Shown: positions 7,450 through 15,307, counted from the first letter of the stretch. The stretch is 44,548 nt of DNA from Clostridia bacterium (GCA_017464305.1 JAFUDS010000042.1:1-44548), one strand, 5' to 3'. Numbers and translations are program-made. The notes: a model not told the origin generated them from the letters alone.

Positions 7450-8506
7450 TGTTTTCCTCCTTGCGGGGAAGATAAAAGCGGAAGGCGGCACCTCCGTGAG
7501 GGCTTTCCCCTGCATTCAATTCGCCGCCATGAGCTCGAATGATAGATCGGCAGACAGACAGGCCGATGCCCATGCTTCGTCGGTCGTCTGAACGCAGACG
7601 ATTTGTATGCTGGATGGTTTCATCCAGGATGTGGGGCAGCATTGCATCCGGGATTCCTGGGCCATCATCCTCCACAGAAATCATGACGCGATTCTCGGCG
7701 GACATCGCAGATAACCAAATTTGTGTCGCTCCCTCCGCGTGGGCGCTCACATTATCAAACAGATTGATAAGCACCTGCTCCAGCAGGACGCCATCCGCGG
7801 GAACCAAAATGATTTCTTCTGGCGATTCAACCTTGACTGGCAAGGATAAGGGCATTTGATGGTATTTCAGGATCGCGCTGCCGATAATTTCTTCCAGCAC
7901 TTCATCCTCTTTTTTTATCGCGACATCACTTCCGCTGAATCGGGTGACGGATAACAGATTTTCCGTCACTCGCACCAGCCATTGTGCGTCTCGATGGATG
8001 CTTTCGATCAATGACTCCTGATCCTCAGATGACAGCTTTTGTTCCTGCAGGGCCGAGCTGGCGCCTAAAATAGAAGCAAGCGGCGTGCGAATATCATGAG
8101 CAATGGCCCGGAGAAGATTAGCGTGCATCTTCTCCCGCTCTATTTCGAATCGTAGTTGCTCCTGCTTTTTGATTTGAGTAGTCAACGCGCTGATCAGAAT
8201 CGACACGATCAGCATGACTGACACGGTTAAGGGATATCCGGGATAGGTAATATCGAAGGAATAGAATGGATAGGAGAAAAAATAATTCACGCACAGCGTG
8301 CCCATCACAGAAGCGGCAATTCCCCAAAGGTATCCCTCTGTGACGCGGGCGATGAGGGCTACAGCCAGCATGAATATAGCCATGGCAAATGGATTATTGT
8401 CATTATCCACACGCGCTAACAAAAAGGAAACGCCCAACGCGAAGCAAATGATCAGCAGGAAGAGGAGAAAACTTGATATTTGCTTCTTGATGGGCCTTTT
8501 TTCCAT
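7439..8506 (-). CDS. KdpD-like sensor histidine kinase lacking the N-terminal sensor domain
   Basis: The protein has 355 residues, against about 900 for full KdpD. It keeps only the four-helix DUF4118 membrane region (about 10-108) and the kinase core: H-box LLRAIAHDIRTPLASILG with His137, a divergent N-box LINLFDNVSAHAEG, G1 VEDDGPGIP and G2 MGIGLSVCRSIIRAHGG. The KdpD and Usp-like input domains are absent. GGAGG at 8516-8520 supports the start at 8506. It forms an operon with the downstream KdpE-like regulator. Short KdpD kinases of this kind are frequent in Clostridia; the signal is not known from sequence. Confidence 0.85.
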   Translation of the reverse strand: MEKRPIKKQISSFLLFLLIICFALGVSFLLARVDNDNNPFAMAIFMLAVALIARVTEGYLWGIAASVMGTLCVNYFFSYPFYSFDITYPGYPLTVSVMLIVSILISALTTQIKKQEQLRFEIEREKMHANLLRAIAHDIRTPLASILGASSALQEQKLSSEDQESLIESIHRDAQWLVRVTENLLSVTRFSGSDVAIKKEDEVLEEIIGSAILKYHQMPLSLPVKVESPEEIILVPADGVLLEQVLINLFDNVSAHAEGATQIWLSAMSAENRVMISVEDDGPGIPDAMLPHILDETIQHTNRLRSDDRRSMGIGLSVCRSIIRAHGGELNAGESPHGGAAFRFYLPRKEENNAT

Positions 8507-8543
8507 GCAGATCATCCTCCTCTGAGTATTCTGAACCGGCATA

Positions 8544-8552
8544 ATTATATCA
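8544..8552 (-). promoter_or_regulatory. Extended -10 promoter for the KdpD/E-like operon
   Basis: On the minus strand TGATATAAT reads as an extended -10 (TG one base before a perfect TATAAT at 8544-8549). No good -35 is visible 17 bp upstream, as is common for extended -10 promoters. It is about 40 bp before the kinase start. Confidence 0.55.
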
Positions 8553-8612
8553 TGAGCAAGCTGTTCTTTTCTTGCGGCCAGAAAATCTTTCCGGAAAATT
8601 AGCGCGCAGTTC

Positions 8613-8621
8613 TGATATGAT
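8613..8621 (+). promoter_or_regulatory. Extended -10 promoter for the pyrophosphatase operon
   Basis: TGATATGAT gives a TGn extension and a TATGAT -10 box (8616-8621). It is placed 31 bp before the small gene at 8653 and back to back with the divergent promoter of the KdpD/E-like pair. Confidence 0.5.
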
Positions 8622-8652
8622 TGGAAAAGGTTTGGGAAGGGAGGTGAATCGC

Positions 8653-8832
8653 ATGTATAGCGAAAGGTATGAGCAAGCGAAAAAGGAGTTCATAAATTGC
8701 CTTGTGTGGGGGATCGTTGGGTTCGGCGTCCCGTTTTATAACGCTTACAAGGAATGGTGGCCCATCATGAAGGAGGAGAAGGCGAAAGCGCTTGCTCAAC
8801 AAGCGGGTGAAAAGACTTCTCCCGCGGCGTAA
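8653..8832 (+). CDS. Small single-helix membrane protein of unknown function
   Basis: The predicted protein has 59 residues. A charged N-terminus (YSERYEQAKKEF) leads to one hydrophobic stretch INCLVWGIVGFGVPFYNAY and an EK-rich tail. GGGAGGTG lies 6 bases before the ATG at 8653, better than an upstream in-frame start. It ends 30 bp before the membrane pyrophosphatase gene and should be cotranscribed with it. I do not recognise the family. A subunit-like or regulatory partner of the pyrophosphatase is an inference from position only. Confidence 0.6.
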   Translation: MYSERYEQAKKEFINCLVWGIVGFGVPFYNAYKEWWPIMKEEKAKALAQQAGEKTSPAA

Positions 8833-8862
8833 AATCAGAAGAATCAATAGGAGGATAGTGCA

Positions 8863-11013
8863 ATGTCCATCGCATGGTACATCGTTGTATTTGCTATTAT
8901 CGCCGCTACGATCGGATACGTGGCCTATAATTTCTTTCGCATCCGGAAAATGCCGGAAGGCACGAAGGAAATGGTAGAAATGGCCGGAATCATCCGCTCC
9001 GGCGCGAACACCTTTATGAAAACGGAATATCGCACGATTGTGATTGTGGTCATTCTGCTGGCCGCTGTGTTCAGCCTGTTCGTGGAAAAGAGCAGCGGCA
9101 TTACATTTCTCTTTGGCGCGCTTATGTCTTCCTGCGCTTGCGTGATCGGTATGCGTTCCGCAACATACGCCAATGTGCGCACAGCCAATAAGGCGCGGGA
9201 AAGTCTTTCTATCGGGGAAACGGTGAAGGTTGCCCTGTGCGGCGGATCCATCTCCGGACTGGGCGTACAAGCATTCGGCCTGCTGGGTTTGGTAGCTGTG
9301 CTGCTGATCTTCGGCAATGTGCGCCATGATGTGCTGGGCGGCGGTATCCTGACTACCCTGGAGGGCGTGAATCCCACCATCATGCGGGTATCTACCTATT
9401 CGCTGGGCTGCTCCCTGGTGGCTATGTTCAACCGGGTGGCGGGTGGTAATTACACCAAAGCTGCCGACATCTCAGCCGATATTCTGGCCAAGGTCAGGAA
9501 TGATCTGCCGGAAGACGACAGCCGCGTGCCGAATGTAATCGCGGACTTCATTGGCGACAACGTAAATGATATCGCGGGCAACTGCTCGGACCTTTTGGAA
9601 TCCTTCGTCGCGACGATTTCCGCCACCCTCATGATCGCTGTGATCCTATTCCAGCAGTATGAGGGGAAGCTTGCGGAAGCAAAGGCCGCGCTGGAAGGCG
9701 TATTCAACGGCACCATCGCTTATCCGGTTCTCCTGGCCGGCGTAGGCCTGCTCAGCTGCCTGCTGGGATTGTTCTACGCGGCAAAGAAGAAAATGGGCGA
9801 CAACCCTTCCCGCGAGCTGAACCTGGCCACCTGGATTTCAGCCGGGCTGACCGTGATCCTTGGCTTAGGCGCCGCAGCGGTTTGCTTCATGAACGTGGAT
9901 GCCGCTATTTTGCGGGAAACCTATGGATGGACCGCCGGATGGACTTCGCCCTGGATCTGCGCTGTGCTGGGCATTGGCAGCGGCGTAGCTATCGGTTCCA
10001 TTACTGAGTATTATACCTCCACCGACTATAAGCCTACCCGCGCTTTGGCAGAGATGGCGCCGGAGGGGGAAGCTTTCGTAGTCACCAAGGGCGACGCAAT
10101 CGGCTCTCGATCCTGCCTACTGCCCGTCGTCGTGATTGGCATTGCGCTGTTCGTTTCCGGCAAGCTGGCGGGCACCTATGGTGTTGCGCTCGCTTCCCTG
10201 GGCATGCTGGCGTTTGTTGGCACGACCGTATCCATCGACGCTTTCGGCCCCATCGCCGACAACGCAGGCGGCCTGGCGGAAAGCTGCCATCTGGATGCCA
10301 ATGTGCGTGTGATCACGGATAAATTAGATGCCGTGGGCAATACCACCGCAGCCGTGGGCAAAGGCTTTGCCATTGGCTCCGCCGCGTTTGCCACGGTTTC
10401 GCTCATTGTGTCCTATGTGGGTAATTATTCCTCCGAAATGATGCTGAACATTGCTTCTTTTGTGGTGGTGGCCGGAGCGATCATTGGCGGTGCGCTGGTC
10501 GAATACTTCTCCGCCATGCTGACTGACAACACCATCGAATCCGCTAAACTGATGGCTGATGAAGGCGACAAGCAGCTGACCCCGGAAGTATTGGCAGGTA
10601 AAAAGACCCCGGATTACAACCGCATGATCTCCCTGGCAGCCAAGCAGGCGCTGAAAAAAATGCTGGTTCCTTCCGTCCTGGCAATGATTATTCCAGTGAT
10701 TGGTGGCTTTGTATTCGGTGTGGACTTTGTGGGTGGTTTGTTGATCGGCGCAACCATCGTGGCCATTCCCCGCGCTTTGTTCATGGGCAACTCCGGCGGC
10801 GCGTTTGACAACGCGAAAAAGTACATCGAATCTGGCGCGCTCAAGGGCTACGGCAAGGGCACCGCGGCTCATAAAGCCGCCGTTACCGGCGACACTGTGG
10901 GCGATACACGCAAGGACGTGGTAGGGGTGGCTTTGGACATTTTCATCAAGACCATGTCTACTGTTGCCAATACTTTGGTGAGCGTATTTAGGAATTTTAC
11001 TTTGATTCGCTAA
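8863..11013 (+). CDS. hppA: Membrane-bound ion-translocating pyrophosphatase
   Basis: The protein has 716 residues with about 16 membrane helices. It hydrolyses cytoplasmic pyrophosphate and pumps H+ or Na+ out. The active-site segments are recognisable but divergent: KAADISADILAKV replaces the common KAADVGADLVGKV, and IADFIGDNVNDIAGNCSDLL replaces the GDNVGDVAG type. TVSIDAFGPIADNAGG and DTVGDTRKD near the end are canonical. GNTTAAVGKGFAIGSA (about residue 491) has Ala where K+-independent enzymes have Lys, so a K+-dependent enzyme is predicted. The ion pumped cannot be decided by eye. AGGAGG at 8849-8854 supports the start. Confidence 0.95.
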   Translation: MSIAWYIVVFAIIAATIGYVAYNFFRIRKMPEGTKEMVEMAGIIRSGANTFMKTEYRTIVIVVILLAAVFSLFVEKSSGITFLFGALMSSCACVIGMRSATYANVRTANKARESLSIGETVKVALCGGSISGLGVQAFGLLGLVAVLLIFGNVRHDVLGGGILTTLEGVNPTIMRVSTYSLGCSLVAMFNRVAGGNYTKAADISADILAKVRNDLPEDDSRVPNVIADFIGDNVNDIAGNCSDLLESFVATISATLMIAVILFQQYEGKLAEAKAALEGVFNGTIAYPVLLAGVGLLSCLLGLFYAAKKKMGDNPSRELNLATWISAGLTVILGLGAAAVCFMNVDAAILRETYGWTAGWTSPWICAVLGIGSGVAIGSITEYYTSTDYKPTRALAEMAPEGEAFVVTKGDAIGSRSCLLPVVVIGIALFVSGKLAGTYGVALASLGMLAFVGTTVSIDAFGPIADNAGGLAESCHLDANVRVITDKLDAVGNTTAAVGKGFAIGSAAFATVSLIVSYVGNYSSEMMLNIASFVVVAGAIIGGALVEYFSAMLTDNTIESAKLMADEGDKQLTPEVLAGKKTPDYNRMISLAAKQALKKMLVPSVLAMIIPVIGGFVFGVDFVGGLLIGATIVAIPRALFMGNSGGAFDNAKKYIESGALKGYGKGTAAHKAAVTGDTVGDTRKDVVGVALDIFIKTMSTVANTLVSVFRNFTLIR

Positions 11014-11053
11014 TCCTGAATACTACTTGTGTAATTAACCGCATCAAAATGAG

Positions 11054-11088
11054 CAGAGCAGCCTGGTGCAGACGGGCTGCTCTGTTTT
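11054..11088 (+). terminator. Intrinsic terminator after the pyrophosphatase gene
   Basis: CAGAGCAGCC (11054-11063) pairs perfectly with GGCTGCTCTG (11075-11084) across an 11-base loop, followed by TTTT. Confidence 0.85.
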
Positions 11089-11115
11089 GCAATGTGAGTG
11101 ACAAGTAGATTATCT

Positions 11116-11148
11116 GGACCTTCCCGCTGCGCAGGATCACCTTCGTCA
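11116..11148 (-). pseudogene. Fragment duplicate of the phosphodiesterase 3' end
   Basis: This stretch matches 29 of 33 bases of 12555-12587, the end of the YfcE-like gene. On the minus strand it still reads LTKVILRSGKVQ, against MAKVILRGGKVQ in the intact gene. No other part of that gene is seen nearby, so it is a remnant of a partial duplication lying on the other side of the MscS gene. Confidence 0.6.
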
Positions 11149-11170
11149 GGATTAGTATATCATCCGATGT

Positions 11171-12007
11171 CTACTCAGAGATGTGAACATTCATATGCGG
11201 ATAAGTCATCTCCACCTGAGTTTGCTGGAAGGTGGAATACAGTTCCTCCATCAATCCCCGTTTGACTGTAATGAAATCCGGGTTAGACACCCAGGCTTGA
11301 ATGACATATTCTATGGCGGAATCTCCATAGTTATCCACGAACAAAATTGGAGCGGGCTCGGACAGGATTCCCTCCACTTTTTGCGCTGCAGCCATCACCG
11401 CAGCACGGACCTGCGCAGGAGAATTGTCATAGGAAGCGGAGACATTGATTTCAACCCTTCGTTTTCCCGTTTCCGTGTAATTAATGACCCTGCTGGAGGA
11501 AATGCTGCTATTGGGTATATAGATAATCTTTCCATCCGGTGTTTCTAACCGGGTGTGCTGCAAACGGATCTCCTGCACCGTGCCAGAAATCCCGTCCTGT
11601 TCTATATAGTGCCCCACCTCGAAGGGATGGCTCGCCAGAATGAGAAAACCTCCCGCCAGATTGCTCAACATGCCTTGCAACGCCAAGGACAGGGCCAATC
11701 CGACAAGGCCTAACAACGTAATAAATGGCGTAATCGGCAGATCGAGATAATTTGCCACCGTCAGAAACACGACAAACACCAACAAAATACGGAGCAGCGT
11801 CCGAATCATGGTATGCAGCGTTTTGGGGATTCGGGACCGCTGCAGGCCCTGATTGACCGCCCTTAGAATCAGCTTTACCGCCAGCAGCCCTATGATGAGG
11901 AGCCACAGCGCGATCAAGCCTGTTTTTAAATCCGTGTTTTGAATCACGTTTACGTATTCCTGCACCGTCTCCTCGCTGGGGGTGGAAACCAGGCTATCTA
12001 AATCCAT
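11171..12007 (-). CDS. mscS: MscS-family small-conductance mechanosensitive channel
   Basis: The protein has 278 residues. Three membrane helices are visible: about 28-50, 68-88 and the pore helix region LLGLVGLALSLALQGML, followed by SNLAGGFLIL, the MscS signature. The beta domain contains HPFEVGHYIEQDGISGTV and TPDGKIIYIPNSSI, then a C-terminal alpha/beta domain. It gates on membrane tension and releases osmolytes. GAGGAGG lies 8 bases before the ATG. The length is that of E. coli MscS (286). It stands alone in the same orientation as the genes upstream. Confidence 0.95.
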   Translation of the reverse strand: MDLDSLVSTPSEETVQEYVNVIQNTDLKTGLIALWLLIIGLLAVKLILRAVNQGLQRSRIPKTLHTMIRTLLRILLVFVVFLTVANYLDLPITPFITLLGLVGLALSLALQGMLSNLAGGFLILASHPFEVGHYIEQDGISGTVQEIRLQHTRLETPDGKIIYIPNSSISSSRVINYTETGKRRVEINVSASYDNSPAQVRAAVMAAAQKVEGILSEPAPILFVDNYGDSAIEYVIQAWVSNPDFITVKRGLMEELYSTFQQTQVEMTYPHMNVHISE

Positions 12008-12072
12008 TGGTCAGTCCTCCTCATCGCTAACAAATAAAGGCAAGGTTTTCAGCAACAAACCTGAAAGCTGTG

Positions 12073-12245
12073 TCAATTCATGCTACGGAAGAGATCTTCC
12101 GCTGTAATGACTGATTGAACATTACCAGCGTAGCTATTCCATGTCAGGCCATAGGGAGTTACCATTGTAATGTGAATTGCGTCTCTTGTCTGCGTCATCA
12201 GCCGGAAATCAGAACATTTACTGCGCAACGATTCATCCAATTTCT
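12073..12245 (-). pseudogene. C-terminal remnant of an AAA-family ATPase (PF01637/DUF4143 type)
   Basis: The last 56 codons read FTISKKLDESLRSKCSDF, then HITMVTPYGLTWNSYAGNVQ and VITAEDLF. This is the familiar C-terminus of stand-alone bacterial AAA ATPases that end in a PD-(D/E)XK-like domain. The usual AQIDLxIDR...CEMK strands that should precede FTISKK are missing and the frame upstream is unlike the family. About 400 N-terminal codons with the Walker motifs are absent, so it is a decayed fragment. The family call rests on pattern memory. Confidence 0.6.
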
Positions 12246-12294
12246 TGGAAATTGTAAACAATCCTTGTGTGTATTTTCCATTTGCGCACCTCCG

Positions 12295-12470
12295 ATTCCA
12301 GACCAAATCGCGTATAAAACCATCGATTTGGTCTATTATAATATTCAATTGCATATTTTTCAAGCGGGAGAAAAGCCAAATATTCGATAGGATAGAAGCA
12401 TTTTGGGATAAAGCAGGAAATATTTATTCCAGACCAAATCACCTTTATTTTGGGCGATTTGGTCTGGAAT
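12295..12470. repeat. Four copies of an ATTCCAGACCAAATC inverted-repeat motif
   Basis: The motif occurs as two head-to-head pairs. Pair one is 12295-12310 (+) and a shortened copy 12324-12334 (-). Pair two is 12426-12440 (+) and 12456-12470 (-), a perfect 15-bp inverted repeat with a 15-bp spacer. The outer ends, 12295-12310 and 12455-12470, match over 16 bases as terminal inverted repeats of a 176-bp AT-rich segment. It lies directly upstream of the ATPase remnant. It may be a miniature mobile element or a set of operator sites. Confidence 0.7.
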
Positions 12471-12516
12471 AATTTTGATTCTCTACAGAGCAAGCTCCGT
12501 CATTTCCTTCTGTCAA

Positions 12517-13011
12517 TCATTCCGCGTCCATCAGATCAATCTTCCGGACGCTTTGAACCTTCCCGCCCCGCAGGATCACCTTCGCCATGGTTACCTCGCC
12601 TCCGAAGCGAGCCCGCCCACAGCTACCTGGATTCAACCATAGGCGCCCATCAATCCATTCCTCACTGTATCGATGAGTATGCCCCGTGACAACTACCTGC
12701 ACGCCCTCCAGGTTCCGAGGCACATCCCGCCGATCGTGCGTCATGAGGAAGGAGACCCCGCCGATTTCAAAGCGCAGGATACCGGCCAGATCTCGCAGCC
12801 CATCGATCCAAACATCATTATTCCCCCGCACGGCATAGATCGATCCATACTGGCGCAGCTCATCCAGGTCCATCTCCTTGATAATATCCCCCGCGTGAAG
12901 GATGCATTCACAATCCTGGACCTCCGCGGCCACCTCCCGCCGAAGCAAACCATGGGTATCCGACAGCACCGCGATCCGTATTTCACGCTCACGGGTGTTC
13001 ATGTCAGCCAT
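12517..13011 (-). CDS. YfcE/MJ0936-family metallophosphoesterase
   Basis: The protein has 164 residues with the complete metallophosphoesterase motif set: VLSDTHG, LHAGD, VRGNND, THDRR and TGHTHRY. These residues bind two metal ions, usually Mn2+. Members hydrolyse phosphodiesters; the physiological substrate is usually unknown. The start at 13011 follows GGGGAGGG with a 7-base gap; the frame is open further upstream only inside the preceding gene. It is 19 bp downstream of the FliB-like gene and in the same operon. A short duplicate of its 3' end lies at 11116-11148. Confidence 0.9.
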   Translation of the reverse strand: MADMNTREREIRIAVLSDTHGLLRREVAAEVQDCECILHAGDIIKEMDLDELRQYGSIYAVRGNNDVWIDGLRDLAGILRFEIGGVSFLMTHDRRDVPRNLEGVQVVVTGHTHRYSEEWIDGRLWLNPGSCGRARFGGEVTMAKVILRGGKVQSVRKIDLMDAE

Positions 13012-13030
13012 CATTTTCCCTCCCCTATCC

Positions 13031-13747
13031 TCAATTCCAGAGTTCATCATCATACTCCACTTCATTGGAGAAAGCCCTGGCTCTTTCCACCAGAGCTGAC
13101 AGATCCTCCCGATCCCAGCCCTGCAGAAGCGCCCTGCAGGCATCGTCAATGAATTGCAATCGTTTCTCCAACTGGCCATCATAGACCGCATCCGCCAAGT
13201 GCCGATAGATAAAATATTCCCGCAGCCTGGCTGCAGGGCCTTTCTCCTGGATTTGCGCCAGCATTTGGGCGCGATACTCCATGAGCCATAATTCATCCTC
13301 CAAAAGAGGTTCCGCCACTTCTCCCTTCACCGTACCGATTTCAATCAGCCGGAGAGGGTGATTTGAACTCAATATGACGCGGGCTGCTTCTTCACAAGCC
13401 AGTCCGAGGCCTATCTCTACCCGATCCGACCAATAATTCCGGAACCGCGGATGATCCCTGCAAATCTGGCAAAGCGCAGAATCGCCCTTTTGCAATATCA
13501 GTTCGCATAAAAGATCCGACCGAAGCAGCGGACAGCGTTCCCCCTTCGCCAGCCGAAAATGGGGCACAGGCTTCAGATCGATATGCCCTCTGAGAAAGGC
13601 TCCCAGCTCATCCTCCATGGATTGGTACTTTTTCAGGCTATCCTCATCAATATCAATTTCCCACCCCGCGCAGCAGGTGTGCCTGCACTTGTCCGCGATG
13701 CAATGAAACGCGGGATAATAATCCGGGGCGAAAATCTTCCGCGGCAT
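13031..13747 (-). CDS. FliB-family (lysine-N-methylase-like) cysteine-rich protein
   Basis: The protein has 238 residues. The N-terminus has AFHCIADKCRHTCCAGW (C16, C21, C25, C26), then LLCELI and GDSALCQICRDHPRFRN. This Cys pattern is that of the flagellin lysine-N-methylase FliB family, in which the cysteines hold a metal or Fe-S centre. GGGAG lies 8 bases before the ATG. There are no flagellar genes in the window, and it is coupled with a metallophosphoesterase, so the substrate may not be flagellin. FliB itself is about 400 residues; this is a short member. Confidence 0.8.
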   Translation of the reverse strand: MPRKIFAPDYYPAFHCIADKCRHTCCAGWEIDIDEDSLKKYQSMEDELGAFLRGHIDLKPVPHFRLAKGERCPLLRSDLLCELILQKGDSALCQICRDHPRFRNYWSDRVEIGLGLACEEAARVILSSNHPLRLIEIGTVKGEVAEPLLEDELWLMEYRAQMLAQIQEKGPAARLREYFIYRHLADAVYDGQLEKRLQFIDDACRALLQGWDREDLSALVERARAFSNEVEYDDELWN

Positions 13748-13867
13748 TCTTCATTCTCCCTCTCAGCGCCTACTCCATGGATGTCTCAAGGATTTTCATC
13801 ATGAAACCAGAGTACCCAAATCTATAGGGCAGTCCTCCTCATGGCTACAGGCGCCGTACCTTCCCCT

Positions 13868-14221
13868 TCACAGCAGCTTCTCCGCCCATTCGCTCTCTTT
13901 GAAGCCTGTCAGGACAAAATCATCCCCCACGATCAAAGGACGTTTCACCAGCATTCCGTCCGTGGCCAGAAGCGCCAGCTGTTCATCCTCACTCATGTCC
14001 GGCAGCCGTTTTGCCAGGCCCAGCTCCCGATAGGGAATGCCGCTGGTATTCCAGAAGCGCTTCAAGGGCAAACCGCTCTTGTCATAAAATTCCCGCAGGG
14101 TTGCCTCCTCCGGATGATCCGTCTTAATGTCTGTTAATTCATATTCGATTCGATGATCATCCAACCATTTCAGTGCCTTTTTGCAGGTTGTGCACCGGCT
14201 GTAGCAATATACCTTCAACAT
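13868..14221 (-). CDS. ArsC/Spx-family thioredoxin-fold protein
   Basis: The protein has 117 residues. It begins MLKVYCYSRCTTCKKALKWLD with a CxxC redox motif (C10, C13), and has KTDHPEEATLREFYDKSGL and MLVKRPLIVGDDFVLTGFKE, the typical ArsC/Spx core. Spx proteins contact RNA polymerase under thiol stress; YffB-like relatives are reductases of unknown substrate. Absence of the ArsC essential arginine triad cannot be judged safely by eye, so arsenate reduction is not claimed. No ars genes are adjacent. A sigma-A-like promoter lies at 14297-14325. Confidence 0.85.
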   Translation of the reverse strand: MLKVYCYSRCTTCKKALKWLDDHRIEYELTDIKTDHPEEATLREFYDKSGLPLKRFWNTSGIPYRELGLAKRLPDMSEDEQLALLATDGMLVKRPLIVGDDFVLTGFKESEWAEKLL

Positions 14222-14296
14222 ATTAACATCCCTTTCTTTCGCTTTTCACAAGCCAGGCCTGTACCACCTTTCTACGGTCTGACCTGTTCCGATAAA

Positions 14297-14325
14297 GTTT
14301 TATCATACCGAAGAGCGCGCGTCAA
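14297..14325 (-). promoter_or_regulatory. Promoter of the ArsC/Spx-like gene
   Basis: On the minus strand TTGACG (14320-14325) and TAAAAC (14297-14302) are 17 bp apart. The spacer contains CTTCGGTATGA, the same block found in the three repeated promoters at 29000, 33192 and 34625. Confidence 0.55.
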
Positions 14326-14349
14326 TCGTAAAAAGAAATGCTGATTAAA

Positions 14350-14372
14350 GCTCCCCCGGGTCACGGGGGAGC
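14350..14372 (-). terminator. GC-rich hairpin, likely terminator of the membrane protein gene
   Basis: GCTCCCCCG (14350-14358) pairs perfectly with CGGGGGAGC (14364-14372) around a 5-base loop. On the minus strand it is followed by TTTAAT, a weak T-tract. It lies 128 bp after the end of the gene at 14500-15198. The rest of 14222-14499 holds no gene that I can see. Confidence 0.5.
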
Positions 14373-14499
14373 GAGAAAGCTCTTGTAAATCAACGAAGTA
14401 AGCAAAATGATTTTACGCTGATTATAGATAATTCGGCGTTTCCTTAGAAGAAATTGGAAAATATTCCGATGCGAACTACTTGATTTTCCCTTTCGCTGT

Positions 14500-15198
14500 T
14501 CATAGTTGATCTTTCGCTGCCTTGCTGGACATAGCCAGCAAACCTCCGAACATCCAAAGATTCCCTATGCTGAGCCACGCGGCTGTAATCGCATTCCGCA
14601 CAGCGCTTTCCGGCAGGAATTTCAACAGCATGGTCAGGGCCATGCCTACCGTGGGGCAGAAAATCCAGCACCACTTCGGATAGGGAGTCAATCCCTTCGC
14701 AAAGGCCCCAATATGCGCCACCTGAAGAATCACCCAGAAAATGAGAAACAGAATCATCCCCGGAAGCAGGAAATACATTCCAAAGCGGAGGGAAGCCTCC
14801 AGCGCTGTTCCCGCGCTTGCGGCCATCATGTACTTATAGAAGAACACGCAGGCCAGGCAGGGCACATGCACCCCGCAGCCGGCGAAGGCCAGCACGCCGA
14901 TAATTCCGCTCCGATAAAGATGCGCCTGTTTTTCCGAATAGGGCTGAATCAGCCGATAGATCGCAAAATAACAAAGGGCCTCCAGCGGAATACCCAGAAA
15001 GCCCAGGAAGGCTGACCAGAATATTCGGCTGTCCGGCAGATTCAAATAGGCTGACAGGTAGCCCTCCAAGCCGGATATGTTGCTATCATGGACGCCCCAC
15101 CCCAGCAGCATATCCCCTGCAAGCACCATCAAAGCAGCAAAAATCCCCAGTTTCATCAGATGCCGAATCCTTTTCCAATCTAGCGACTCCATCCTCAT
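14500..15198 (-). CDS. Polytopic membrane protein, DUF6796-like
   Basis: The protein has 232 residues and about six membrane helices (near 14-34, 60-85, 98-120, 130-160, 172-192 and 203-225). Motifs such as LEGYLSAYLNLPDSRIFWSAFLGF and PCLACVFFYK recall the DUF6796 family by memory; function is unknown. GGGGG just before the ATG at 15198 serves as ribosome site; a second ATG two codons on is also possible. Upstream, 15285-15300 carries a GTTAG-N6-CTAAC palindrome like those before the secreted Tp47/ZinT-like gene. Confidence 0.65.
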   Translation of the reverse strand: MRMESLDWKRIRHLMKLGIFAALMVLAGDMLLGWGVHDSNISGLEGYLSAYLNLPDSRIFWSAFLGFLGIPLEALCYFAIYRLIQPYSEKQAHLYRSGIIGVLAFAGCGVHVPCLACVFFYKYMMAASAGTALEASLRFGMYFLLPGMILFLIFWVILQVAHIGAFAKGLTPYPKWCWIFCPTVGMALTMLLKFLPESAVRNAITAAWLSIGNLWMFGGLLAMSSKAAKDQL

Positions 15199-15261
15199 TT
15201 TCCCCCTTCACTATTCTCCCTGCCATGTTCCTGGCTTCTGATCGGCTCTATTCCAGAAAAG

Positions 15262-15307
15262 AAGCCATGTTAGAAGCGCAGCTTGTTAGCGCCGTCTAAC
15301 ACGGCTT
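15262..15307 (-). terminator. Stem-loop ending the xylan-type operon
   Basis: AAGCCATGTTAGA (15262-15274) pairs with TCTAACACGGCTT (15295-15307) with one mismatch. On the minus strand it is followed by CTTTTCT. It lies 47 bp after the GH43 stop. The inner part also contains GTTAG-N6-CTAAC (15285-15300), which may instead be an operator for the next gene. Confidence 0.55.

Noticed and set aside
6727-8506. Calling the two-component pair the true potassium-pump regulators KdpD and KdpE
   Set aside because: The kinase lacks the KdpD/Usp input domains and no kdpFABC genes are present.
12295-12470. Possible CRISPR-like repeats
   Set aside because: Only four copies in alternating orientation with unequal spacing; no spacers of constant size and no cas genes.
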